This document shows positions 9,466 through 16,973 of a DNA stretch of 64,000 nucleotides, one piece after another. The translations under genes and the position numbers were made by a program. Under the pieces are notes generated by a model, which worked only from the letters and a program-made list of their open reading frames with translations, made no database searches and was not told where the DNA came from. Source of the stretch: Methylobacillus flagellatus (GTDB lineage: Bacteria > Pseudomonadota > Gammaproteobacteria > Burkholderiales > Methylophilaceae); NCBI RefSeq assembly GCF_005502435.1, contig NZ_SCOU01000001.1, forward strand, positions 496,001 to 560,000. The letters are read 5' to 3'. Position 1 is the first letter of the stretch. Every line of letters starts with the position of its first letter.

Positions 9466-9504
9466 AGTCTAGCGTTCACTCCGTGTAATGGGATAACTGC
9501 GGCA

Positions 9505-10860
9505 TCACTCGCTGGCTACACGCGTGCGTGCCAGCGGCGGATTGCTGGCAAAGTACTTCTTGATCCCGGACAGGATGGAGGCCGCCATTCTTTGCTGGTA
9601 AGCCGCATCATTCAGCTTGCGCTCCTCTTCCGGGTTGCTGATGAACGCCGTTTCCACCAAGATGGACGGGATATCCGGTGATTTCAGTACCGCAAAACCG
9701 GCTTGTTCCACATGCGGTTTATGCAGGGTGTTGATCTCGCCGATGTGACCCAGCACGGATTTCCCCAGTTTCAGGCTGTCATTGATGGTGGCGGTCTGTG
9801 ACAGATCCAGCAGGGTACGCGCCAGATAGGGGTCTTTCACATCCAGATTCACACCGCCTATCAGGTCTGATTCATTTTCCTTATTGGCCAGATAGCGCGC
9901 CGACGCACTGGTGGCCCCGCGTTCAGACAAGGCAAACACCGATGAGCCACGCGCCTCTGGCCGCGTGAACGCATCTGCGTGGATGGAAATAAACAGATCC
10001 GCCCTGAGTTTGCGTGCCTTGACCACGCGGCCATGCAGCGGAATGAAGTAATCGCCATCACGTGTCAGCACGGCACGCATATTGGGCTCGGCATCGATGA
10101 GCGCTTTGAGCTTTTTTGCGATCGCCAGCGTGATGTGTTTTTCATGCGTGCCGGTGGCGCCACGCGCGCCCGGGTCTTCGCCACCATGCCCGGCATCCAG
10201 TGCGATGGTGATCAGCCGTGGATCGGTTTTGTTCTGCACTGCTGGAGGCGTGATGGCAGGCGGGACGGGGGCAGGCACTTCAGCGGCTGGCGCAACGGTG
10301 GCCAACGTAGCTTCAGTTGCAGCAGAGGCGGCAGGGGCTTCCGCCGTCGCGGGTGCGTCCACGCCAGCAGCAGGGGCGAGGACAGGGTCCAGCACGGCGC
10401 CGGGGCTTGCGACACTGCCGCCCTTCTCCAGCTGCTGCAGCATGGCCATCAGGGGGTCGTGTTCAGGGTAGATATCCAGCACCAGCCTGTGTTTGTATTC
10501 ACCGGCTGGCGGCAATTGCGACAGTTGTGGTTTGATCTCGGCCTTCAGGTCGATGACCACACGCACCACGCCAGGCTTGAAGTTACCCAGACGGATCTGC
10601 TGGATATAAGGGTCGTTCTGCTGGACTTTTTCAGGCAGGGATTTGAACACCGCATCCAGCTCCACACCGTCCAGATCCAGGACCAGACGCTCGGGATTGC
10701 TGAGGCGCGTCATGGTGTGACTGAGCGGCTGCGCGGCCTCCAGGGTGATGCGGGTGTAATCCGCGGCTGGCCAGACACGCGTCGCGATGAGCTTATCTGC
10801 TGCAAAAGCGGTGTGTTGCGTGAGCAACAGCAGCAAGACAAGGATTCTAATCATGGGCAA
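9505..10860 (-). CDS. amiC: N-acetylmuramoyl-L-alanine amidase, AmiC type
   Basis: This periplasmic enzyme cleaves the stem peptide from peptidoglycan glycan strands during daughter-cell separation. The 451-residue protein has a signal peptide (hydrophobic residues 5-19) and an AMIN domain (about residues 25-135) that targets it to the septum. An Ala/Pro-rich linker (about 150-210) precedes the Amidase_3 domain. That domain has zinc-site motifs IALDAGHGGEDPGA (near 217), ISIHADAF (near 292) and VETAFISNPEE (near 405). It overlaps tsaE by 14 bases, the tsaE-amiC order being widespread in proteobacteria. Confidence 0.95.
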   Translation of the reverse strand: MPMIRILVLLLLLTQHTAFAADKLIATRVWPAADYTRITLEAAQPLSHTMTRLSNPERLVLDLDGVELDAVFKSLPEKVQQNDPYIQQIRLGNFKPGVVRVVIDLKAEIKPQLSQLPPAGEYKHRLVLDIYPEHDPLMAMLQQLEKGGSVASPGAVLDPVLAPAAGVDAPATAEAPAASAATEATLATVAPAAEVPAPVPPAITPPAVQNKTDPRLITIALDAGHGGEDPGARGATGTHEKHITLAIAKKLKALIDAEPNMRAVLTRDGDYFIPLHGRVVKARKLRADLFISIHADAFTRPEARGSSVFALSERGATSASARYLANKENESDLIGGVNLDVKDPYLARTLLDLSQTATINDSLKLGKSVLGHIGEINTLHKPHVEQAGFAVLKSPDIPSILVETAFISNPEEERKLNDAAYQQRMAASILSGIKKYFASNPPLARTRVASE

Positions 10861-11314
10861 ATTCTGCCAGACATTGCCGACCAGGACCAGAATTGGCGGT
10901 TAAACCCACTTGCCTGCCCTCGCCCGCCAAACTCAAGCTGACATCGATATCTGCTGCAGGCAGTAATGCACTGGCGCGCTGTGGCCATTCCACCAGACAC
11001 AGGGACTGCGCATTGAAATAGTCGCGAAAGCCAGCCGATTCCCACTCTTCTGCGTCATTGAAGCGGTACAGATCGAAATGGTAGACCGGCATGTCCGCGA
11101 TCAGATAAGGCTCGACCAGCGTGTAGGTCGGGCTTTTGACCTTGCCAGCATGGCCGAGAGCTCCGAGCAGCGCTCGCACCAGCGTAGTCTTGCCAGCACC
11201 AAGATCGCCATGCAGGTAGATGGTGAGGCCAGGGCGGACGATGCGCGCCAGCGCCGCGCCCAAGGCCAGCGTGGCTGCTTCGTCCTTCAGAATACGTGTA
11301 AACTCTTGCGCCAT
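10847..11314 (-). CDS. tsaE: tRNA threonylcarbamoyladenosine biosynthesis ATPase TsaE
   Basis: TsaE drives turnover of the TsaBD complex that makes the t6A37 modification of ANN-decoding tRNAs. The 155-residue protein has the P-loop GDLGAGKTT (residues 36-44) and the family motifs SPTYTLVEPY and FDLYR. The ATG reads out of the palindrome CATATG at 11312-11317, whose other half is the queG start on the opposite strand, so no untranslated spacer exists. No Shine-Dalgarno sequence is seen on the mRNA side. Confidence 0.95.
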   Translation of the reverse strand: MAQEFTRILKDEAATLALGAALARIVRPGLTIYLHGDLGAGKTTLVRALLGALGHAGKVKSPTYTLVEPYLIADMPVYHFDLYRFNDAEEWESAGFRDYFNAQSLCLVEWPQRASALLPAADIDVSLSLAGEGRQVGLTANSGPGRQCLAEFAHD

Positions 11315-11317
11315 ATG
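11312..11317. promoter_or_regulatory. Back-to-back start codons of tsaE and queG in one CATATG
   Basis: The six-base palindrome holds the tsaE start (11314-11312, minus) and the queG start (11315-11317, plus). Each promoter must therefore lie within the other gene, or the mRNAs must be leaderless. No Shine-Dalgarno sequence precedes either codon. A weak -10-like TAAACT is at 11299-11304 on the queG side. Confidence 0.75.
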
Positions 11318-12394
11318 GGGGATAACGACTTAATCCAGCTTGCAGCCGACATCAAACGCTGGGGCATTGCGCTCGGCTTCAGCCAGGTTGCGATTACGGA
11401 CACCGATCTGTCTTTCGCGGAACAGCGGCACCAGGCGTGGACAGCCAAAGGCTACCATGGCGAGATGGATTATATGGTAAAACACGGCACCAAACGCACA
11501 CGGCCGGATGAATTGGTGCCGGGCACGCGACGCGTGATCTCGGTGCGCATGGATTACCTGCCGCCGCAAGCACGTGACAGTCAGCAAGTGCTGGACGACC
11601 GCTCGCTCGCTTATATCTCGCGCTATGCACTGGGCCGCGATTACCACAAAGTGATGCGCGCACGTCTGCAGAAACTGTGCGACCGCATCAACAGCCAGAT
11701 CGGCAGCTTTGCTTACCGGGTGTTCAGCGACAGTGCTCCGGTGCTGGAAGTCGAACTGGCCCAGAAAGCCGGCCTGGGCTGGCGCGGCAAACACACCTTG
11801 CTGCTTTCGCGCGAAGGCGGCTCCTGGTTCTTTCTGGGCGAGATCTACACCGACCTGCCACTCCCCATCGATGCGCCTGGGCAGAACCATTGCGGCAGTT
11901 GCAACGCCTGCCTGGATGCCTGCCCGACCGGCGCTATCGTGGCACCGTACGAAGTGGATGCACGCCGCTGCATCTCCTACCTCACCATCGAGCTCAAAGG
12001 CAGCATCCCGGAACCACTACGCCCGCTGATCGGTAACCGCGTATATGGCTGCGATGACTGCCAGCTGTGCTGCCCCTGGAACAAATTCGCCAAACTGACC
12101 CCGCAGCAGGACTTTCAGGTGCGTCATGGGCTGGACGACGTGAGTCTGGTCCAGCTGTTCATGTGGGACGAGCCAGAGTTCAACAGCAAGATGGCTGGCA
12201 GCGCCATCTACCGCATCGGCTACCTGCAATGGCTGCGCAATCTGGCCGTGGGCCTGGGCAATGCCGAAACCACGCCAGAGGTCGTTTCCGCCCTGCAAAC
12301 CCGTGCAGATAGTGACGATGCCACCCTGCGCGAACATGTGCGCTGGGCGCTGGCTCAGCATCACACGAGACAAGCCGTCAACAGCCCGCTATAA
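11315..12394 (+). CDS. queG: Epoxyqueuosine reductase
   Basis: It reduces epoxyqueuosine to queuosine in tRNA anticodons, using cobalamin and two [4Fe-4S] clusters. The 359-residue product has the family start (DLIQLAADIKRWG) and the ITDTDL motif. Two ferredoxin-like cluster motifs, CGSCNACLDACP and CDDCQLCCPW, follow (about residues 194 and 249), and a short HEAT-like tail ends in LREHVRWALAQH. The start is the only plausible ATG by alignment with known QueG. A QueD-like gene lies at 59.3 kb, so the queuosine pathway is likely present. Confidence 0.95.
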   Translation: MGDNDLIQLAADIKRWGIALGFSQVAITDTDLSFAEQRHQAWTAKGYHGEMDYMVKHGTKRTRPDELVPGTRRVISVRMDYLPPQARDSQQVLDDRSLAYISRYALGRDYHKVMRARLQKLCDRINSQIGSFAYRVFSDSAPVLEVELAQKAGLGWRGKHTLLLSREGGSWFFLGEIYTDLPLPIDAPGQNHCGSCNACLDACPTGAIVAPYEVDARRCISYLTIELKGSIPEPLRPLIGNRVYGCDDCQLCCPWNKFAKLTPQQDFQVRHGLDDVSLVQLFMWDEPEFNSKMAGSAIYRIGYLQWLRNLAVGLGNAETTPEVVSALQTRADSDDATLREHVRWALAQHHTRQAVNSPL

Positions 12395-12425
12395 TCCGCC
12401 GCTTCAATTACTTAGGCAGCATTCC

Positions 12426-14030
12426 TTGTCCACTTCTGTGCTGTTCCGCCGCCTGACCTGGCTGCTGTTCGCAGGCTTGATCCTGTTCGTTGCATTCACC
12501 TTCGACCAGCACGGCATCAGCAACGATGAAGAGGTGCAACATGTGTATGGCCGCCTGCTGCTGGATTTCTACCGCTCCGGCTTCACCGACCTGTCCGCCT
12601 TCGATTACCGCAACCTGTATCTGTACGGCGGCCTGTTCGACCTGATCGCCGCCCTGCTGGAATGGTGGGGGCTGGTGTGGATCTGGGATCTGCGCCATCT
12701 GCTGTCCGCCGCCTTCGGCCTGTTCGGCATGGTAGCCAGCTACCGGCTGGCCAAACTGCTGGGTGGCGAGCCTGCCGGTTTCCTGGTGGTGCTGTTGCTT
12801 GCCATCACGGGCGCCTGGTCGGGCGCCATGTTCACCCATACCAAGGACATCCCGTTCGCCGCATGCATGATCTGGGCGCTGTATTACACGGTACGCCTGG
12901 TGATGGCATTACCCAAACCGCCCATCTCGCTGAGCATCAAGCTGGGCGTCGCTGTAGGCCTGGCGCTGGGCCTGCGCATAGGTGGCGCTTTTGCGGTGAT
13001 CTACCTGCTGCTGATGGTGCTGCTGGCAGGTGGCCTGATGAGCAGCGGCTGGGCGGCACGCTGGCGCTATTATGGCAATACCGTGCTGCATCTGCTGCCT
13101 GCAGGCCTCACCGCCCTGCTGTTAATGGCAATTTGCTGGCCATGGTCGGTGATGGGCCCGGACCATCTGCTGGAAGCCGCGCGCGCCTTCTCGCATTTCA
13201 GCTTCAACATGCTGACCGTGTTGGATGGCGAAACCATGGGCATAGGGGCCGTGCCCAGAAGCTACCTCGCCGCCTATCTGGCCGTGCGCTTGCCTGAACT
13301 GTTCCTGCTGGGTTTGCTGCTGATCGTGATCGTGGCACTGCGCCAACGCAGCGTCATTGTGGCGGCGCTGCGTCATGCCGATGCGCGTACGCTGACCTGG
13401 CTGACTCTGGTCACTGGTGCGCTATTCCCGCTGCTGTTCATCCTGCTGGACCGCCCTGCGCTCTATAACGGTATCCGTCACTTCACCTTCATCCTGCCGC
13501 CATTGGCGATCTTGGCCGCGCTGGGCCTGAGCCTGACCTGGCAGCAACTGCACAGCAAATGGGCACGGTTGGCTGCAGCGCTGGTCGCTCTAGTGCTGCT
13601 GGCCAATACCAGTGCCACCCTGTACCAGCTGCACCCGTATCAGTATGTCTACTACAATGGGTTTGCGGGCAGCTTCGCTGAAGCCGAAGATGACTGGGAA
13701 GCGGATTACTGGTCCAGCAGCCTGCGCGAGGCCAGCGAAGCGCTGGAGCACTATGTTCCGGACGACAGCCGCCCCGCCGCCGCCCGCTACAAAGTCGCCG
13801 TGTGTGCCGAAGCCATCCAGGCCGACGCGTATCTGGATGGCCGTTTTCAGATGACCACAGACTGGGTAGCCGCCGACTTTTTCATTTCCACCACCAGCAT
13901 GCACTGCGACAAGGTATTGCAGGGCAAGGTGATCGCCGAGGTGGAGCGCATGGATACGCGACTCGCCGTGGTGAAGGACAGGCGCATGCTGACTGGCCTG
14001 CAACGCCGCCCACGCCCGGCGCCACGTTGA
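12426..14030 (+). CDS. GT-C glycosyltransferase, PMT/ArnT-like
   Basis: This is a polytopic inner-membrane protein of about 534 residues, with roughly ten or more hydrophobic segments and a periplasmic-looking C-terminal domain of about 100 residues. Near its start the first extracytoplasmic loop has SNDEE, the acidic pair typical of GT39/ArnT-type transferases that use polyprenyl-phosphate sugars. The start is taken as TTG at 12426 because the frame upstream overlaps queG and does not resemble the family; GTG at 12438 is an alternative. With the next three genes it forms the parts list of a lipid A hexosamine pathway, where it would be the final transferase (FlmK/LgmB-like role). Substrate is inference. 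Confidence 0.85.
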   Translation: MSTSVLFRRLTWLLFAGLILFVAFTFDQHGISNDEEVQHVYGRLLLDFYRSGFTDLSAFDYRNLYLYGGLFDLIAALLEWWGLVWIWDLRHLLSAAFGLFGMVASYRLAKLLGGEPAGFLVVLLLAITGAWSGAMFTHTKDIPFAACMIWALYYTVRLVMALPKPPISLSIKLGVAVGLALGLRIGGAFAVIYLLLMVLLAGGLMSSGWAARWRYYGNTVLHLLPAGLTALLLMAICWPWSVMGPDHLLEAARAFSHFSFNMLTVLDGETMGIGAVPRSYLAAYLAVRLPELFLLGLLLIVIVALRQRSVIVAALRHADARTLTWLTLVTGALFPLLFILLDRPALYNGIRHFTFILPPLAILAALGLSLTWQQLHSKWARLAAALVALVLLANTSATLYQLHPYQYVYYNGFAGSFAEAEDDWEADYWSSSLREASEALEHYVPDDSRPAAARYKVAVCAEAIQADAYLDGRFQMTTDWVAADFFISTTSMHCDKVLQGKVIAEVERMDTRLAVVKDRRMLTGLQRRPRPAPR

Positions 14031-14088
14031 TGCTGCTATTGATCTTTACACCTAGCATGGGCTACCTTAATTCAGGAGTGATGACGCC

Positions 14089-15135
14089 ATGGCAACCGTG
14101 AGTTTATCCAACCGCGAGCACACCACACCACACATCACCGTGATCGTGCCTGCCTATAATGAGCAACAGGCCATCGTCGCCACGCTGACGCAGATCGCGT
14201 CACAGCTGCAGCAGCTCAGCCCGCACTGGGACATCGTGGTGGTCGATGATGGCAGTCGAGACGAGACCGCGGGTCGGGTGCGGGCACTTGGGCCTGAACA
14301 TCGCGTCACACTGGTGCGCTTTTCGCGCAATTTCGGCAAGGAATACGCCATCAGCGCCGGTCTGCAAGAGGCGCGTGGCCAGGTCACCATCTGCATGGAC
14401 GCCGATGGCCAGCATTCCAGCAGCCTCATGGCCGACATGCTGGAAAAATGGCGTGGCGGTTATGACATGGTGTATGCGGTGCGTCAGGACCGCCATGTGG
14501 AAAGCCGTTTCAAACGCTGGGGCAGCCGCCTGTTCTACCGTGCCATCAGCATGGGCGGGCAGATCCACATCCCGCGTGACGCAGGCGACTTCCGCCTCAT
14601 GGACCGCTGCGTGGTCAAGGCGCTGCTATCCCTGCCCGAGCGCAACCGCTTCATGAAAGGCATGTACGCCTGGGTGGGCTACCGCTCGATCGGCATCCCG
14701 TACACCCCGTTGCCGCGCAGTCATGGCGAAAGCACCTTCTCCAAACTCAGGCTGATGCAACTGGCCTGGACCGGCATCACCAGTTTTTCGGTGATCCCGC
14801 TGCGACTAGCCAGCGCGGTAGGTGGCTTGCTGGCGCTGCTGGCCTTTGCGTATGGCATCGTGGTGGTGATCGACAAGCTGTTTCTGAACGAGTCGGTGCC
14901 GGGCTGGCCTACGGTGGTCGCCAGCATCATGTTCTTTTCCGGGGTGCAATTGCTGTTCATCGGCATCCTGGGCGAGTACCTGGCACGCGTCTACGACGAA
15001 GTGAAAGGACGACCCAGCTACATCGTCGCCGAAGTGTTCAGCCATCAAGAGGCGGAAACGGCACTGCTGACCAGCGACCTTCAGCAGGCCCTGCATGGTG
15101 ACCATGCGGTGGGCGTGACGCCGTCGCTGCGCTGA
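14089..15135 (+). CDS. Polyprenyl-phosphate glycosyltransferase, GT2 (GtrB/ArnC/FlmF type)
   Basis: The 348-residue enzyme has the GT2 motifs VIVPAYNEQ (near residue 20), VVDDGSRDET and the metal-binding DADGQHS near residue 105. Two C-terminal membrane segments follow (about residues 240-265 and 280-305), the layout of enzymes that load a sugar from a nucleotide donor onto undecaprenyl phosphate. AGGAG lies ten bases before the ATG; GTG at 14098 is an alternative start. In this operon it would make the lipid-linked hexosamine used by the upstream GT-C protein. The sugar cannot be read from the sequence; GlcNAc or GalNAc is likely because a deacetylase is in the operon. Confidence 0.9.
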   Translation: MATVSLSNREHTTPHITVIVPAYNEQQAIVATLTQIASQLQQLSPHWDIVVVDDGSRDETAGRVRALGPEHRVTLVRFSRNFGKEYAISAGLQEARGQVTICMDADGQHSSSLMADMLEKWRGGYDMVYAVRQDRHVESRFKRWGSRLFYRAISMGGQIHIPRDAGDFRLMDRCVVKALLSLPERNRFMKGMYAWVGYRSIGIPYTPLPRSHGESTFSKLRLMQLAWTGITSFSVIPLRLASAVGGLLALLAFAYGIVVVIDKLFLNESVPGWPTVVASIMFFSGVQLLFIGILGEYLARVYDEVKGRPSYIVAEVFSHQEAETALLTSDLQQALHGDHAVGVTPSLR

Positions 15136-15183
15136 GCGATGAGCGCGCTCAATCAACTGGCCGAATAGCCTAAGCCCCAGCCC

Positions 15184-15573
15184 ATGAACGACCACCTTCC
15201 CACGCCAGCCAGCATCTCCTGGTTCACCTTGGTCGGCATCGCTGCCGCTCTGGTGCACTATGCAGTGGCGGTGAGCCTGGAAGCCTGGCAACTAACGCCG
15301 AGCTGGGCCAATGTGTGCGGTTTTGCGCTGGCGTTCCCGGTCAGTTATATCGGGCATCGCCGCTGGTCGTTCGCACAGCAGGCCGCATCGCACGGGCAGG
15401 CGCTGCCGCGCTTTCTGGCGGTTGCCATCGCAGGTTTCGCAGCCAATCAGTTGTTGCTGATCAGCTTGCTACATGGCTACAGCTGGCTGCCGTTCTGGCT
15501 GGTACTGGGGCTGGTGATGGTGGTGATCGCTGTCTCGACCTATGTGTTGAGTCGTTACTGGGCATTCAAATGA
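15184..15573 (+). CDS. GtrA-like flippase protein
   Basis: The 129-residue protein has four hydrophobic segments and the GtrA pattern, with FALAFPVSYIGHRRWSF in the middle (GHRRWSF at about residues 57-63) and SRYWAFK at the end. GtrA-type proteins are thought to flip polyprenyl-phosphate sugars across the inner membrane. Its stop overlaps the next start as ATGA. Its place between the GT2 enzyme and the deacetylase supports flipping of the lipid-linked sugar made by the former. Confidence 0.9.
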   Translation: MNDHLPTPASISWFTLVGIAAALVHYAVAVSLEAWQLTPSWANVCGFALAFPVSYIGHRRWSFAQQAASHGQALPRFLAVAIAGFAANQLLLISLLHGYSWLPFWLVLGLVMVVIAVSTYVLSRYWAFK

Positions 15574-16424
15574 AGGCCGCTGATTCGAATCAGGTGCTCA
15601 TGGCGACGAAAGCGCTGGTCATCAGCGCGGATGATTATGCTCAAAACGCTGCCATCGATGCGGGCATCCTGCACCTGATCGCGCTGGGCAAGCTCAGCGC
15701 GACCTCCTGCCTGACGCTGAGCCCGCGCTGGCCGCAAGCGGCGCAGCAACTGGCGCAGTACCGCAGTCTGGCCGATGTTGGTCTGCATCTGGATTTCACC
15801 CAGTATGCGCAGCCTCTGCACATGCCTCTGGCACAACTGATAGGCAACAGCCTGCTGCGGCGATTACCGGCATCTGCAGTCCGCAACAGCATCCTGCACC
15901 AACTGCAGCGCTTCGAGGATGCCACCGGCCATGCACCGGATTACATCGATGGGCACCAGCATGTGCATCAGCTGCCGCAAATACGCACGGCGCTAGTGGA
16001 TATTTTGCAACAGCGCTATCCCCAGGAACATCTGCCATGGCTACGGTTGGCGCGTCCTGACTGGAAAGACGGGGTCAAGGCAGGCGTGATACGGCTACTG
16101 GGCGCAGCGGCGCTGGAACAGGCAGCACAGCAAGCTGGCATCGCCTGCAGTCAGCGTTTGCTGGGCGTGTACGGATTCGGGCAGGCAGGCAGCTACCTGC
16201 CGCGCTTACAGCGGGCGCTGGATCAGGCCAGCGATCAGAAGGAAACGAAGGGGCTGGTGGTGCTGATGTGCCATCCCGCCACCAGCGAGCAGGACGACCG
16301 CAACGACAGCATCCAGGCCGACCGCAGACAGGAATACAACGACCTGCTGCACTATGACCTGGAAGCGGCGCTGGCGTCCCGTCAGCTCAGGCTGCTACGG
16401 GGCACACGCTACTTCAGGGTTTGA
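15570..16424 (+). CDS. ChbG/HpnK (YdjC) family carbohydrate deacetylase, NaxD-like
   Basis: The 284-residue protein has the YdjC-family metal and catalytic motifs: ISADDYAQN (about residues 18-26), VGLHLDFT, DGHQHVHQLP (two metal His) and a late MCHPA. Family members remove N-acetyl groups from sugars. NaxD of Francisella and its Bordetella relative deacetylate undecaprenyl-phosphate-linked hexosamine before transfer to lipid A. ATG at 15570 is chosen because it overlaps the GtrA stop (ATGA); ATG at 15600 is also possible. The last 11 bases overlap the convergent secreted-protein gene. HpnK of hopanoid loci is a relative, but no hopanoid genes are nearby. Confidence 0.88.
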   Translation: MKAADSNQVLMATKALVISADDYAQNAAIDAGILHLIALGKLSATSCLTLSPRWPQAAQQLAQYRSLADVGLHLDFTQYAQPLHMPLAQLIGNSLLRRLPASAVRNSILHQLQRFEDATGHAPDYIDGHQHVHQLPQIRTALVDILQQRYPQEHLPWLRLARPDWKDGVKAGVIRLLGAAALEQAAQQAGIACSQRLLGVYGFGQAGSYLPRLQRALDQASDQKETKGLVVLMCHPATSEQDDRNDSIQADRRQEYNDLLHYDLEAALASRQLRLLRGTRYFRV

Positions 16425-16863
16425 CCGTTTTGGCAGGTGGCAGAATGTTGCAATCCTCAAAACCATAATTGCCACCGTTGTCATCCGGCTCGTAATACTT
16501 CTTGCGGAACGACAGACGGCCGCGGCTATCACGCTTCATCAATGCCAGACCGGTGCTCTGCTCCACATTCTTGCCATCACCCAGCTGGAAGCTGATGGCC
16601 AGGCGTGGACCGTCGGCGGCTGCTTGTCCATGATAGACCACAGAATTGGGGGTTTCTACCGTATAGTGGTAAGCACCAAAGTCGCCGTAGCTGCTGACAC
16701 GGTTCAAACGCAGACCCACGGTCACTTCGTAGTCACCCACTTTTTCGTTGTAGCCCTTGCAGGCGTAAGTGCCACTGTAATTGCGTCCGGTGAAATCAGG
16801 CTTGGCCTGGGCTGCAGTATTGGCCAAGATGGCCAGGGAGATAAACAGAAAGAATTTTTTCAT
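16414..16863 (-). CDS. Secreted protein of unknown function
   Basis: The 149-residue product starts with a clear signal peptide (MKKFFLFISLAILANTAAQA, cut after AQA at about residue 20). The mature part of about 130 residues is beta-rich in appearance, with two Cys (about 35 and 138) that could form a disulfide. I do not recognise the family. The gene is convergent with the deacetylase gene and overlaps its 3' end by 11 bases. A periplasmic location near envelope glycosylation genes is the only contextual hint. Confidence 0.8.
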   Translation of the reverse strand: MKKFFLFISLAILANTAAQAKPDFTGRNYSGTYACKGYNEKVGDYEVTVGLRLNRVSSYGDFGAYHYTVETPNSVVYHGQAAADGPRLAISFQLGDGKNVEQSTGLALMKRDSRGRLSFRKKYYEPDDNGGNYGFEDCNILPPAKTVKP

Positions 16864-16973
16864 GCATGGCTCTTCGTATGATTAGGTTTATTGTAACCCG
16901 TTTAGACGCTACAGATGCTTTATCAAGCATGCTGCATTATCATTATGACTAGCTCACCTTCGTTTCCTTCTTC

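Noticed and set aside
9979-10941. 320-codon plus-strand open frame opposite amiC
   Set aside because: Antisense to the AMIN and amidase domains; Arg/His/Gln-rich low-complexity product.
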